Below are positions 18,509 to 27,166 of a stretch of 64,000 nt of DNA, piece by piece. The notes below the pieces were generated by a model. That model saw nothing but the letters and a program-made list of their open reading frames with translations, was not told the DNA's origin and did no database searches. A program made the translations under genes and the position numbers. The stretch is from CAYQDB01 sp964416195 (GTDB taxonomy: Bacteria; Zixibacteria; MSB-5A5; GN15; FEB-12): positions 4,761 through 68,760 of the forward strand of contig CAYQDB010000012.1 of the NCBI GenBank assembly GCA_964416195.1, in the 5' to 3' direction. Within the stretch, counting starts at the first letter, position 1, and every line of letters starts with the position of its first letter.

Positions 18509-18874
18509 ATGATTCAGGAATATACGGTCTTGTCGGTGGCCGATAACTCCGGCGCGAAGAAGGCAATGTGCTTCCGTATCTTAGGTGGGCGTAAGAAGTA
18601 CGCAAGTATCGGAGACATTATCGTAGTGACCATTAAGGAAGCTATCCCGGGAGGAACTGTCAAGAAATCAGAGATTTGTAAGGCGGTTGTCGTCAGGACT
18701 ACGTCCCAGCGAAGGCGGCGAGACGGCTCTGCTATTCGTTTCTCCGATAATGCCGCGGTTATCATCAATGATCAGCGGGAACCTCGTGGAACGCGTATTT
18801 TTGGTCCGGTGGCTCGCGAGTTGCGCGAGAAGCAGTTTATGAAAATCATATCCCTCGCCCCTGAGGTGTTGTGA
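18509..18874 (+). CDS. rplN: 50S ribosomal protein L14
   Basis: L14 (121 residues) sits at the subunit interface and is the target of RsfS. It begins MIQEYTVLSVADNSGAKKAMC. The conserved KEAIPGGTVKKSEICKAVVVRT and the C-terminal GTRIFGPVARELRE are present. Full length. Confidence 0.98.
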   Translation: MIQEYTVLSVADNSGAKKAMCFRILGGRKKYASIGDIIVVTIKEAIPGGTVKKSEICKAVVVRTTSQRRRRDGSAIRFSDNAAVIINDQREPRGTRIFGPVARELREKQFMKIISLAPEVL

Positions 18875-18890
18875 GAGGGAGTTGAAAGAT

Positions 18891-19208
18891 ATGCATATCA
18901 AGAAGGGTGACACAGTTTATATTCGATGCGGCTCTTATCGGGGGAAGACCGGTAAGGTGTTACACGTCAACCCCCACAAGCAGACCGTACTTGTCGAGGG
19001 GATCAATATGAAAAAGCGGCACCAACGCCCGACACAGAGGAATCCCAAAGGCGGCATACTTGCAATTGAGGTTCCCATACATATCAGCAACGTGGCGTTG
19101 TATTCGTCAACTTTGGGTGGCCCGACAAAGGTTTCAACCCGCTGTATTGACGAAGGAGGTCGAACGAAAAAGGTGCGCATTTGCCGTAAGACGGGAGAAC
19201 AACTGTAG
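18891..19208 (+). CDS. rplX: 50S ribosomal protein L24
   Basis: L24 (105 residues) starts 50S assembly by binding the 5' end of 23S rRNA. The KOW motif is readable as KKGDTVYIRCGSYRGKTGKVL, then MKKRHQRPTQRNPKGGI. ATG 18891 is chosen over the in-frame TTG 18882 because AGGGAG at 18876-18881 is nine bases from the ATG but directly touches the TTG. Confidence 0.97.
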   Translation: MHIKKGDTVYIRCGSYRGKTGKVLHVNPHKQTVLVEGINMKKRHQRPTQRNPKGGILAIEVPIHISNVALYSSTLGGPTKVSTRCIDEGGRTKKVRICRKTGEQL

Positions 19209-19219
19209 GACAAACGGCT

Positions 19220-19759
19220 ATGGCTAGACTCAAAGATAAATACGAGAAAGAGATTCGGGCCAAGTTAATGAAAGATGGCGGCTACTCATCCGTCATGGAG
19301 GTGCCGCAGCTGACCAAAATCACGGTGAATATCGGTGTCGGCGAGGCTACGCAGAATCCAAAAGCTCTTGAGGCGGCGGTAGATGACTTGACAAAAGTCA
19401 CAGGCCGCAAGCCATATATAACACGTGCCAGAAAGAGCATATCGAATTTCAAACTCCGACAGGGCACCTCGATTGGGTGCTCCGTTACCCTCCGTCGTGA
19501 AGTTATGTATGAGTTCCTGGACCGGCTGGTGAATATTGCCATACCTCGCATTCGAGATTTCAGAGGGATAAACGCTAAATCGTTTGACGGTCGGGGGAAC
19601 TTCAACATCGGTTTGCGTGAGCAGCTTATTTTTCCAGAAATAGACTATGAAAAAATCGATAAAATACGCGGGATGAATATCTCCATAAACACTACGGCCA
19701 GAACCGATGAAGAAGCGCGTCGGCTCCTGACTGAATTGGGGATACCGTTCCGCAAGTAG
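19220..19759 (+). CDS. rplE: 50S ribosomal protein L5
   Basis: L5 (179 residues) binds 5S rRNA in the central protuberance. VMEVPQLTKITVNIGVGEA at the N-terminal side, the GRKPYITRARKSISNFKLR block and the IRGMNISINTTARTDEEAR segment near the C-terminus are typical. It lies between rplX and the zinc-type S14 gene. Confidence 0.98.
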   Translation: MARLKDKYEKEIRAKLMKDGGYSSVMEVPQLTKITVNIGVGEATQNPKALEAAVDDLTKVTGRKPYITRARKSISNFKLRQGTSIGCSVTLRREVMYEFLDRLVNIAIPRIRDFRGINAKSFDGRGNFNIGLREQLIFPEIDYEKIDKIRGMNISINTTARTDEEARRLLTELGIPFRK

Positions 19760-19766
19760 GAGACCA

Positions 19767-19952
19767 ATGGCAAAGAAGTGTCTCATACTGAAGCAAGGAC
19801 AGAAACCGAAGTTCAAAGTCCGTAAGTACAGCCGCTGTCGTCGTTGTGGTCGCCCGCGCGCCTACATGCGCCGCTTCGGACTGTGCCGCATATGCTTTAG
19901 AGAACTTGCGCTGGCGGGTGAAATTCCCGGCGTTGTCAAGGCCAGTTGGTAG
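19767..19952 (+). CDS. rpsZ: 30S ribosomal protein S14, zinc-binding type Z
   Basis: Short S14 of 61 residues with four zinc-ligand cysteines in two CxxC pairs (CRRCGR and CRICFR). This marks the ancestral zinc form; the zinc-free paralogue is about 100 residues. It belongs to the 30S head. No second S14 copy is seen in the window. Its place between rplE and rpsH is standard. Confidence 0.98.
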   Translation: MAKKCLILKQGQKPKFKVRKYSRCRRCGRPRAYMRRFGLCRICFRELALAGEIPGVVKASW

Positions 19953-19986
19953 CTGACAGAGTGCAAGGTAAGCGGAGTAAGAGTTT

Positions 19987-20388
19987 ATGACTATGACTGA
20001 CCCAGTGGCTGATCTGCTGACGAGAATTCGTAATGCCTCGAAAGCCAAGAAGAATGCGGTGGATGTTCCTGCTTCCGGGCTCAAGCGCGAGATCGTCCGT
20101 ATCCTTAAGGAACAGCGTTTCCTCAATGATGTGGTTGAGCTCCCCGACAACAAACAGGGAATTCTGCGCGTCTATATCCGCTATGATCGGGAGGATATCC
20201 CCGTATTGAAGGGGATTCAGAGAGTTTCGCGTCCTGGTCTGCGCAGGTATTATGATGCCAAGCAGGTGCGTCGCTCGACATTCAACAGCCGAGGGATGAT
20301 AGTGGTCTCCACCTCCAGTGGCGTCATGACGAATTTTGAAGCCGCCCAAAAAGGTGTTGGCGGTGAAGTGTTGCTGCGGTGCTGGTGA
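19987..20388 (+). CDS. rpsH: 30S ribosomal protein S8
   Basis: S8 (133 residues) binds the central domain of 16S rRNA and in E. coli also represses the spc operon. The start MTDPVADLLTRIRNASK is standard. The C-terminal motif reads VVSTSSGVMTNFEA, matching the STSxGxMT consensus, but what precedes it is SRGMI instead of the common GLGxA, a mild divergence. Either ATG 19987 or 19993 could be used. Confidence 0.96.
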   Translation: MTMTDPVADLLTRIRNASKAKKNAVDVPASGLKREIVRILKEQRFLNDVVELPDNKQGILRVYIRYDREDIPVLKGIQRVSRPGLRRYYDAKQVRRSTFNSRGMIVVSTSSGVMTNFEAAQKGVGGEVLLRCW

Positions 20389-20403
20389 AGAAAGGTCCAG
20401 ACG

Positions 20404-20949
20404 ATGTCTCGAGTGGGAAAGAAACCGATACCGATTCCGAATAAAGTCAAGATTGAAATAGATGGCAACAACTTGACGGTGACCGGACCTAAGGGTTCGC
20501 TGACGCGGGAAACTCATCCCGAGATTACAGCGGCGATTCAAGACAACACGGTGATCGTGGAGAGGTCTTCCGATATAAAGAAGCATCGGGCTCTGCATGG
20601 TCTGACCAGGGCGCTGATTAATAACATGGTGGTAGGTGTTACTGAAGGTTATACCCGGCAGTTAGAGATCATTGGGGTAGGCTATCGCGCCGAAATGCGG
20701 GTGAGAAACCTTGTGCTGTACCTGGGGTACTCGCACTCTATTGTTCTCTCTCCGCCTGATGGAATTACCCTGTCAGTGATGCCTAAGGAAAATAAGATCG
20801 AAGTGACGGGAATAGACAAGGAGCTGGTCGGTTTGGTGGCTTCCAAAATCCGCTCTTTCCGCAAACCTGAACCGTACAAGGGCAAAGGGATCCGCTACGT
20901 TGGTGAGCTTGTCCGCAGGAAAGCTGGGAAGGCGGCAAGCTCGTCATAA
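20404..20949 (+). CDS. rplF: 50S ribosomal protein L6
   Basis: L6 (181 residues) lies near the sarcin-ricin loop. It begins MSRVGKKPIPIPNKV. The LTVTGPKGSLTRE strand and the C-terminal RKPEPYKGKGIRYVGE motif are diagnostic. Full length. Confidence 0.98.
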   Translation: MSRVGKKPIPIPNKVKIEIDGNNLTVTGPKGSLTRETHPEITAAIQDNTVIVERSSDIKKHRALHGLTRALINNMVVGVTEGYTRQLEIIGVGYRAEMRVRNLVLYLGYSHSIVLSPPDGITLSVMPKENKIEVTGIDKELVGLVASKIRSFRKPEPYKGKGIRYVGELVRRKAGKAASSS

Positions 20950-20965
20950 AACGCCGGTGTGAACA

Positions 20966-21340
20966 ATGGCTGACAAAAACATAGAAAAGAACAAGAGAGC
21001 CCGACGGCGGAGACGTCGCGTGCGGGGGAGTGTATTTGGCACGGCTGATCGTCCCCGCTTGACGGTGGCCAAGTCTCTGAAAAACGTCTTTGCCCAGATC
21101 ATTGACGATGAGAAGATGGTTACGCTGGCCGCGGCCGCATCGAATTCGAAGAGTGTGAAATCCGAAACCAAAGAGAAAGTGACCAAGACTGAAGTTGCTC
21201 TCAAGGTAGGTGAGATACTGGCGCAGATGGCCAAGGCAAAGGGTATAGGCCGGGTGGTCTTTGATAGGAACAAATACCGGTATCACGGTCGCATCAAAGC
21301 CATCGCTGATGGCGCTCGCAAGGGGGGGCTCGAATTTTAG
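20966..21340 (+). CDS. rplR: 50S ribosomal protein L18
   Basis: L18 (124 residues) binds 5S rRNA together with L5. It has the basic N-terminus RARRRRRRVRGSVFGTADRPR, followed by LTVAKSLKNVFAQIIDD and the C-terminal VVFDRNKYRYHGRIKAIADG. Full length. Confidence 0.97.
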   Translation: MADKNIEKNKRARRRRRRVRGSVFGTADRPRLTVAKSLKNVFAQIIDDEKMVTLAAAASNSKSVKSETKEKVTKTEVALKVGEILAQMAKAKGIGRVVFDRNKYRYHGRIKAIADGARKGGLEF

Positions 21341-21374
21341 AACGTGACTCTATTCGGCATAGGTGAGGTAGGAT

Positions 21375-21857
21375 TTGGCAAGATTTGACATGGACAACCT
21401 TGAGTTTGAAGAGAAGGTAATCAATATCAACAGGGTTGCTAAAGTAGTGAAAGGAGGCCGACGTTTTAGCTTCACTGCTTTAGTAACTGTTGGGGACAAA
21501 AACGGACGCGTTGGTATTGGGCACGGCAAAGCCTCCGAAGTATCTGAAGCGATTCGCAAAGGCGCCGAGGCAGCTCGGCGTTCCATGACTGAGATCAGCC
21601 TGATCAAGGGAACTATTCCCCACCGGATCGACGGTCAGTTTGCCGCAACTACGGTGGTTATGAGGCCCGCTTCTCCCGGTACGGGCGTTATCGCCGGTGG
21701 CGCGGTGCGCTCGATACTCGAGTCGGCTGGTATTCAGGATATCCTGGCCAAGGTGTTGGGTAGCCGAAACCCATATAATGTGGTCAAGGCTACTATGAAT
21801 GGCTTGCAACATTTGCGTACGCGTCAGCAGGAACTCAAGGCCCGAGAGGAAGAGTGA
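21375..21857 (+). CDS. rpsE: 30S ribosomal protein S5
   Basis: S5 (160 residues) acts in decoding fidelity and mRNA unwinding. Start TTG 21375. The double-stranded-RNA-binding-like N-terminal domain has EKVININRVAKVVKGGRRF and GDKNGRVGIGHGKASEV. The C-terminal domain carries GTGVIAGGAVRSILESAGI and NPYNVVKATMNGL. Confidence 0.98.
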   Translation: MARFDMDNLEFEEKVININRVAKVVKGGRRFSFTALVTVGDKNGRVGIGHGKASEVSEAIRKGAEAARRSMTEISLIKGTIPHRIDGQFAATTVVMRPASPGTGVIAGGAVRSILESAGIQDILAKVLGSRNPYNVVKATMNGLQHLRTRQQELKAREEE

Positions 21858-21883
21858 GTTTTGTCCAGCAAGGAGATACTGAT

Positions 21884-22066
21884 GTGGCCCGGCTAAAGAT
21901 TACGCAGATAAGAAGCACCATCGATAGACAGAAACCCCAGAAGCGAACAATCCGGGCGCTCGGGCTTGGAAAACTGCACCGAACGGTGATTCATAATGAC
22001 ACACCCCAGATTCGCGGCATGATTCGCGCGGTAAGCCATCTGGTGACCGTGGAAGAGGTGGAGTAA
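21884..22066 (+). CDS. rpmD: 50S ribosomal protein L30
   Basis: L30 (60 residues). The frame is open from 21854, but the real start is GTG 21884: AAGGAG at 21870-21875 gives an 8-base spacing, and the protein then begins MARLKITQIRSTIDR as in the family. The RTIRALGLGKLHRTVIHND core is typical. It lies between rpsE and rplO. Confidence 0.95.
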   Translation: MARLKITQIRSTIDRQKPQKRTIRALGLGKLHRTVIHNDTPQIRGMIRAVSHLVTVEEVE

Positions 22067-22069
22067 AGC

Positions 22070-22528
22070 ATGGCAGAGGCAGCAATGGAGCTTCATACAA
22101 TAAGACCTCCAAAGGGGTCGAAGAAGGCCCGCAGGCGAGTTGGCCGCGGAACTGGCAGTGGCTTGGGAAAAACTTGTGGGCGAGGTCACAAAGGGTATGG
22201 ACAGCGCAGTGGTCGCAAGCGGAAGCCTGGCCGTGAGGGAGGCCAGATGCCATTGCACCGCCGTTTGCCCAAACATGGTTTCACAAACATCTTCAAGAAG
22301 GAATGGCAGATTGTGAACGTCTCCGATCTCACCAGATGTGAACCAGGTGAGGTTACGCGGGAAACGCTGAAAGCGGTTGGTCTCATCAAGAACTTGGATG
22401 TTCCGATAAAGATTCTGGGAAAAGGAAACCTGGAAACGGCCTACACAGTCAAAGCTGCCGCCTTCTCCAAATCGGCCTTAGCGAAGATTGAAAAAGCCGG
22501 CGGAAAAGCTGAGGTGGTTTCGTGCTAG
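22070..22528 (+). CDS. rplO: 50S ribosomal protein L15
   Basis: L15 (152 residues from 22070) is a late 50S assembly protein. The Gly/Arg-rich N-terminal arm RRVGRGTGSGLGKTCGRGHKG and the later GGQMPLHRRLPKHGF are diagnostic. Family members usually begin MKLHDLRP, so ATG 22085 (MELHTIRPPKGS) may be the true start; ATG 22070 has the better-placed GGTGGAG. Its 3' end overlaps secY by seven bases. Confidence 0.96.
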   Translation: MAEAAMELHTIRPPKGSKKARRRVGRGTGSGLGKTCGRGHKGYGQRSGRKRKPGREGGQMPLHRRLPKHGFTNIFKKEWQIVNVSDLTRCEPGEVTRETLKAVGLIKNLDVPIKILGKGNLETAYTVKAAAFSKSALAKIEKAGGKAEVVSC

Positions 22529-23832
22529 AAACTTTTCGCTCGATTTTCAAGGTTGAAGAGTTAAGAAAACGGATTTTCTATACTTTAGCTATCTTAGTTG
22601 TGTACCGTATTGGTGGGCATATTCCCACACCGGGAATTGACGGGTCGGTCTTGGCCTCGGCGCTTTCTACCAACACCCTTTTTGGGATGTTCGACCTCTT
22701 CGTTGGGGGAGCTTTCATGAAGGCCACCATCTTTGCACTGGGAATCATGCCGTACATCTCTGCCTCCATTATGTTTCAGCTTTTGGGAGCGGTCGTGCCG
22801 TATTTGCAGCGTCTGCAGCGCGAGGGAGAGGAAGGTCGGCGCAAGATTACCCAGTATACCCGTTACCTGACCGTTCTCATCGCGGCCATGCAAGCCTGGG
22901 GCACCGCCGGATACCTTACTACCGTGAAGAGCTCCGCCGGTCTGTCGGCCGTACACATGGATACCATCGGGTTCATCCCACTTACCATTCTCACCTTCAC
23001 CAGCGGCACCATCTTTATCATGTGGCTTGGCGAGCAGATCACAGAGCGCGGAATAGGCAATGGTATTTCGCTTATTATATTTATAGGTATTATTGCCCGG
23101 TTCCCGGACGGTGTAATAGAGGAAATGGTATTGCTCTGGCACGGCAGTCGTGGTTTCATCGTGGAAGTCACTATGGTGGCGATGATGATTTTGGTTATAG
23201 CTGCTGTGATTCTTGTTACCAGGGCTCAGCGGAAGGTTCCCGTTCAGTATCCGCGTAAGGTGATCGGCAGAAGGGTCTTCGGTGGAGCTACCACCCACTT
23301 GCCCTTGTCGGTGAACTCCGCAGGCGTTATTCCCATCATCTTTGCACAGTCGATAATGTTTTTGCCTTCGACTGCGGCGCAATTGTTTCCGAATACTGAT
23401 TGGGTGCAAAACCTGGTTGCTATATGGCTGAGGCCCGGGGGGCTGTGGTACTCGATTATCTACGGGCTTATGATTATATTCTTTGGCTACTTCTATACCG
23501 CCATTGTCTTTAACCCGATGGAAATCGCCGACAACATGCGCAAGAATGGCGGCTATATCCCTGGAATCAGGCCGGGTAAAAACACTTCCCAGTATGTAGA
23601 GAATATCCTCACCCGGATAACTTTACCCGGCGCCATATTCTTTGCTCTCATTGCTATCCTGCCATGGGTGCTTATCGGACAGTTCAACGTGAATTTCTTC
23701 TTTGGGGGTACCGGGTTGCTGATTGTGGTTGGGGTGGCGCTTGATACTCTGCAACAGATCGAATCACACCTGTTGATGCGGCATTATGATGGTTTTATGA
23801 AGAAAGGAAAGATTCGAGGGAGATCGATGTGA
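22522..23832 (+). CDS. secY: Protein translocase channel subunit SecY
   Basis: SecY is the channel of the Sec translocon in the inner membrane. The 436 residues hold ten predicted membrane segments. It begins with RKRIFYTLAILVVYRIGGHIPTPGID, the conserved first helix and plug approach. The cytosolic loops RAQRKVPVQYPRKVIGRR and PGIRPGKNTSQYVENIL are the ribosome and SecA contact loops. The GTG start at 22522 lies inside the end of rplO, and the end overlaps adk by four bases, so rplO-secY-adk-map is translationally coupled. Confidence 0.98.
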   Translation: MLETFRSIFKVEELRKRIFYTLAILVVYRIGGHIPTPGIDGSVLASALSTNTLFGMFDLFVGGAFMKATIFALGIMPYISASIMFQLLGAVVPYLQRLQREGEEGRRKITQYTRYLTVLIAAMQAWGTAGYLTTVKSSAGLSAVHMDTIGFIPLTILTFTSGTIFIMWLGEQITERGIGNGISLIIFIGIIARFPDGVIEEMVLLWHGSRGFIVEVTMVAMMILVIAAVILVTRAQRKVPVQYPRKVIGRRVFGGATTHLPLSVNSAGVIPIIFAQSIMFLPSTAAQLFPNTDWVQNLVAIWLRPGGLWYSIIYGLMIIFFGYFYTAIVFNPMEIADNMRKNGGYIPGIRPGKNTSQYVENILTRITLPGAIFFALIAILPWVLIGQFNVNFFFGGTGLLIVVGVALDTLQQIESHLLMRHYDGFMKKGKIRGRSM

Positions 23833-24494
23833 AGAAGAATCTTGTTTTCCTTGGTCCTCCCGGTTCCGGGAAGGGTACTCAGGCCGTCAAATTGGCCCAG
23901 AAGCTTAATATCGTCCATCTGTCCACCGGTGATATTCTTCGCAACGCTGTGAATGACGGCTCCCAGCTAGGCAAAGAAGCGGAAACCTATATGAAGAATG
24001 GGGAGTTGGTACCTGACCATCTACTTGTAGGCCTGATTGAGTCCAGGCTTGCCGCCGGTGAGCTAAAGGATGGATTCATTCTCGATGGTTTTCCCCGAAC
24101 AGTTCCCCAGGCGAAGAGCCTTAAAGAGATGTTTGTCAAGAACGGCGTTTCACTCGAGGCTGCTGTCCTGTTCCAGGTAGGAGACGATGAAATAGTCAGG
24201 CGGCTCTCCGGTCGGTGGTTTTGTCCCAAGTGCCAAGCGACGTACAACTATCCAACAAATGTGCCGAAGCAGGAAGGGGTGTGCGACCACGACGGTGCCC
24301 AGTTGCAGCGTCGTCCCGACGATGAGGAGTCAGTGGTGCGAAACCGCCTGGAGGTATACAGACGACAGACGAAACCCATTGAAGACTTCTACCGTAATGA
24401 ATCTCTTCTCACCGAGATAGAAGCAGAAGGTTCTCCTGAAGAGGTGTTTCAGGCCCTGTTGCAGGAAGTAAGTAAGGTTGCGGTCAAGCGGTGA
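23829..24494 (+). CDS. adk: Adenylate kinase, zinc-LID form
   Basis: Converts AMP and ATP to two ADP. 221 residues, GTG start overlapping secY. The P-loop is GPPGSGKGTQA. The AMP-binding stretch LSTGDILRNAV and DGFPRTVPQA are intact. It is a long-type enzyme: the LID carries CPKC and a later C-D pair (GVCDHDG), the Cys3-Asp zinc site seen in many Gram-positive and thermophilic enzymes. The spc-cluster position between secY and map is conserved in many bacteria. Confidence 0.98.
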   Translation: MKKNLVFLGPPGSGKGTQAVKLAQKLNIVHLSTGDILRNAVNDGSQLGKEAETYMKNGELVPDHLLVGLIESRLAAGELKDGFILDGFPRTVPQAKSLKEMFVKNGVSLEAAVLFQVGDDEIVRRLSGRWFCPKCQATYNYPTNVPKQEGVCDHDGAQLQRRPDDEESVVRNRLEVYRRQTKPIEDFYRNESLLTEIEAEGSPEEVFQALLQEVSKVAVKR

Positions 24495-25237
24495 TACCGT
24501 TGAAAACAAAAGAGGAGCTTGAGATAATGCGTCGTGCCGCTCGGGTGGTAGCACGAACGCTGGACATGGTTGACGAGAATATAAGGCCGGGAATGACTAC
24601 TGCCGAGCTTGATAGACTGATCGAGGAGTTCATTCGATCTATGGGAGCTGTTCCTGGGTTCAAGGGCTACCAGGGCTACCCGGCAGCGGCTTGTGTCTCG
24701 ATTGATGACGAAGTTGTCCACGGCATTCCAGGCAAGCGGGTGATGAAAGAGGGTGAGATTGTCTCTGTCGATGTGGGCTCTATCGTTGATGGTTACTACG
24801 GTGATTCAGCCCGCACCTATGCGATTGGAGAAGTCTCACAGGAAAAGGTCCACCTGATGGAGATCACGCAGAAATCCCTTATGGCAGGTATTGACAAGGC
24901 GCAAAAAGGTAATAAATTAGGCCAGGTATCGGCGGCAGTGCAGAGAGTAGCCGAGGGTGAGGGCTACGGTGTAGTTCGCGAGTTAGTCGGTCATGGCATT
25001 GGGCGGAACTTGCACGAAGAACCGCAGGTGCCCAATTTTGGTTCTGAGGACGATGGCCCTGTGTTGAAAGCCGGCACGGTGCTGGCGATTGAGCCAATGA
25101 TCAACATGGGCACCCACCGGGTGAAGGCGCTCCCTGATGGTTGGACGGTCGTCACGGCAGACGGTCAGCCGTCGGCACATTTTGAGCATACAGTGGCTAT
25201 TGGCGATGATGGGACAACCATCTTGACAGTGGCTTAG
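24491..25237 (+). CDS. map: Methionine aminopeptidase type I
   Basis: Removes the initiator methionine. 248 residues, GTG start overlapping adk by four bases. Metal ligands are visible: the two Asp in DVGSIVDGYYGDSARTY, His in GHGIGRNLHEEPQVPNFG, Glu in AIEPMINMG, and the last Glu in HFEHTVAI. There is no N-terminal zinc-finger or SH3 extension (type Ia). Confidence 0.98.
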   Translation: MIPLKTKEELEIMRRAARVVARTLDMVDENIRPGMTTAELDRLIEEFIRSMGAVPGFKGYQGYPAAACVSIDDEVVHGIPGKRVMKEGEIVSVDVGSIVDGYYGDSARTYAIGEVSQEKVHLMEITQKSLMAGIDKAQKGNKLGQVSAAVQRVAEGEGYGVVRELVGHGIGRNLHEEPQVPNFGSEDDGPVLKAGTVLAIEPMINMGTHRVKALPDGWTVVTADGQPSAHFEHTVAIGDDGTTILTVA

Positions 25238-25246
25238 AAGAGACAT

Positions 25247-25468
25247 ATGGCGAAGGAAGAAACAGTTCAGGTTGAAGGCAAGGTTATCGAGCCGCTGCCG
25301 AATGCGATGTTCAAAGTGGAACTTGATAACGGGCACGTCGTGTTGGCTCACATCTCCGGTAAGATGAGGATGCACTTTATCAAGATTTTGCCCGGCGACC
25401 GGGTGACCCTTGAGCTCTCGCCGTATGATTTAACCCGGGGTCGTATCACGTACCGCTACAAGGGATGA
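25247..25468 (+). CDS. infA: Translation initiation factor IF-1
   Basis: IF-1 (73 residues) is an OB-fold protein that blocks the A site during initiation. KEETVQVEGKVIEPLPNAMF, AHISGKMRMHFIKILPGDRV and the final DLTRGRITYRYKG are close to the consensus. It lies between map and rpmJ, as in many non-enteric bacteria. Confidence 0.98.
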   Translation: MAKEETVQVEGKVIEPLPNAMFKVELDNGHVVLAHISGKMRMHFIKILPGDRVTLELSPYDLTRGRITYRYKG

Positions 25469-25494
25469 TCTTTTAGTGATAGGATGGTGTTGTT

Positions 25495-25611
25495 GTGAAA
25501 GTTAAATCGGCTATAAGAAAGCGTTGTGAGTACTGTAAGATTATCAAGCGCAGAGGTGTTCTGCGCGTTATATGTTCACGGAACCCCAGCCACAAGCAGC
25601 GGCAGGGGTAA
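25495..25611 (+). CDS. rpmJ: 50S ribosomal protein L36, zinc form
   Basis: A 38-residue gene found by reading the infA-rpsM spacer. GTG start at 25495, AGGATGG at 25481-25487, stop TAA at 25609-25611. The translation begins MKVKSAIRKRCEYCKIIKRR and has the Cys3-His zinc pattern (Cys11, Cys14, Cys27, His33). It ends HKQRQG, exactly the L36 ending. The position between infA and rpsM is canonical. Confidence 0.96.
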   Translation: MKVKSAIRKRCEYCKIIKRRGVLRVICSRNPSHKQRQG

Positions 25612-25649
25612 CGAAGGCAGGCTCGTAATCAGGACCTGAGGAGAAAGAA

Positions 25650-26036
25650 TTGGCACGAATAGCTGGAGTTGATCTGCCGAAAGGCAAACGGATTGAAATT
25701 GGCTTGCGTTATATTTTTGGGATTGGCCATACTTCCGCTTCGCAGATACTTAAGAAAACCGGCATCAATCCGGATGCGCGGGTGCATGCTCTCTCTGACG
25801 AGGATGTGACCAAACTCCGGCATGTGATCGAAAACGATTACAACGTCGAGGGAAGTCTGCGGGGTCAGATTTCGATGAATATCAAGCGCCTGGTGGATAT
25901 TGGCTCTTATCGAGGGCTGCGCCATAGACGTGGTCTTCCAGTGCACGGCCAGCGGACCAAGACCAATGCGCGGACCCGAAAGGGACCCCGGCGGTCCATC
26001 GGCGGTCTGAAGAGAAAGCCTCCAGGCAAGAAATAG
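25650..26036 (+). CDS. rpsM: 30S ribosomal protein S13
   Basis: S13 (128 residues) bridges the subunits in the head. Start TTG 25650 with GAGGAG upstream. ARIAGVDLPKGKRIEIGLRYIFG opens the helix-two-turns-helix domain. The tail GLRHRRGLPVHGQRTKTNART reaches the P-site tRNA. First gene of the alpha cluster. Confidence 0.98.
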   Translation: MARIAGVDLPKGKRIEIGLRYIFGIGHTSASQILKKTGINPDARVHALSDEDVTKLRHVIENDYNVEGSLRGQISMNIKRLVDIGSYRGLRHRRGLPVHGQRTKTNARTRKGPRRSIGGLKRKPPGKK

Positions 26037-26064
26037 AGTGGTTAAAGTCAAATGAGGTAATGCT

Positions 26065-26460
26065 GTGGCGGATCCGAAGAAGAAAGGGCATGCCAAAAAG
26101 AAAACACGCAAAGTTGAAGCGAATGGAATTGCCCACGTCAAAGCGACGTTTAACAATACAATCATTACCATAGCTGATTCAACCGGGAAGACCATCTCTT
26201 GGGGTTCTGCCGGTAAAGTCGGGTTCAAAGGTTCAAAGAAGTCGACTCCATTTGCGGCTCAGTTGGCATCCTCTGCTGCGGCCAAAGAGGCTATGGACAT
26301 GGGACTTCGCAAAATCGAGGTTTGGGTGAAAGGTCCCGGCTCTGGCCGAGAGGCGGCGATCCGTTCGCTCTCTGCTGCTGGCCTGGAAATCACGGTCATA
26401 AAAGATGTAACACCGATACCACACAACGGCTGTCGGCCTCCCAAACGCCGTCGTGTCTGA
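26065..26460 (+). CDS. rpsK: 30S ribosomal protein S11
   Basis: S11 (131 residues) is part of the 30S platform. GTG start at 26065. GIAHVKATFNNTIITIADSTG, KVGFKGSKKSTPFAAQ and the C-terminal DVTPIPHNGCRPPKRRRV (with the Asn-Gly often deamidated to isoAsp) are all typical. Confidence 0.98.
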   Translation: MADPKKKGHAKKKTRKVEANGIAHVKATFNNTIITIADSTGKTISWGSAGKVGFKGSKKSTPFAAQLASSAAAKEAMDMGLRKIEVWVKGPGSGREAAIRSLSAAGLEITVIKDVTPIPHNGCRPPKRRRV

Positions 26461-26505
26461 GTTGTTTGTGAGGCGTATGGTATTTTGTTTTCTTAAGGAG
26501 AGTTA

Positions 26506-27135
26506 ATGGCTCGATATCGTGACGCTAACTGTAAATTGTGTCGTCGTGAAGGAGAAAAGCTGTTTCTGAAAGGCACACGGTGCATGAGTGACAAATGTGC
26601 CCTGGAGAGACGGCAGTACGCTCCGGGCCAGCATGGCCAAAGACTACGCCGAAAAATATCGTCCTACGGTATACAGTTACGCGAAAAGCAGAAAGTGAGA
26701 CGTACCTACGGAATCCTGGAAAGGCAGTTCCGCAACTACTTCAAAAAGGCTGACAGGAGAATAGGGATTACGGGTGAGATCCTGCTTCAGCTCCTTGAGA
26801 CGCGCCTTGACAATCTGGTGTACCGGCTCGGGTTTGCTCCCTCACGAAAATCAGCCCGGCAGTTGGTGCGGCATCGCCACATTATGGTAAATGACCGGAT
26901 CGTGAATATCCCTTCCTTTCAGGTGAAGCCAAACCAGACTATTAAGGTTAAGGAGAAATCCAAGAACCTGGATCTGATACATTCGGCACTGAAGGAAGTG
27001 GGCAGAGGGGACGAGTATCCCTGGTTAAGGTTAAACAAGGCGGCTCTGGAAGGTGAGCTGCTGGAGATTCCCGAGCGGGCTGATATCCCATTGCCCGCCA
27101 ATGAGCAGTTGATAGTGGAGCTATACTCCAAGTAA
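26506..27135 (+). CDS. rpsD: 30S ribosomal protein S4, zinc-binding
   Basis: S4 (209 residues) binds the 5' domain of 16S rRNA. It carries the four-Cys zinc knuckle near the N-terminus (Cys9, Cys12, Cys26, Cys31). The S4 RNA-binding domain begins RLDNLVYRLGFAPSRKSARQ and continues LVRHRHIMVNDRIVNIPS. In E. coli S4 represses this cluster; no matching leader structure was evaluated here. Confidence 0.98.
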   Translation: MARYRDANCKLCRREGEKLFLKGTRCMSDKCALERRQYAPGQHGQRLRRKISSYGIQLREKQKVRRTYGILERQFRNYFKKADRRIGITGEILLQLLETRLDNLVYRLGFAPSRKSARQLVRHRHIMVNDRIVNIPSFQVKPNQTIKVKEKSKNLDLIHSALKEVGRGDEYPWLRLNKAALEGELLEIPERADIPLPANEQLIVELYSK

Positions 27136-27166
27136 CCATTTATCCTGTTTGGAGGTTTTTCGACGC

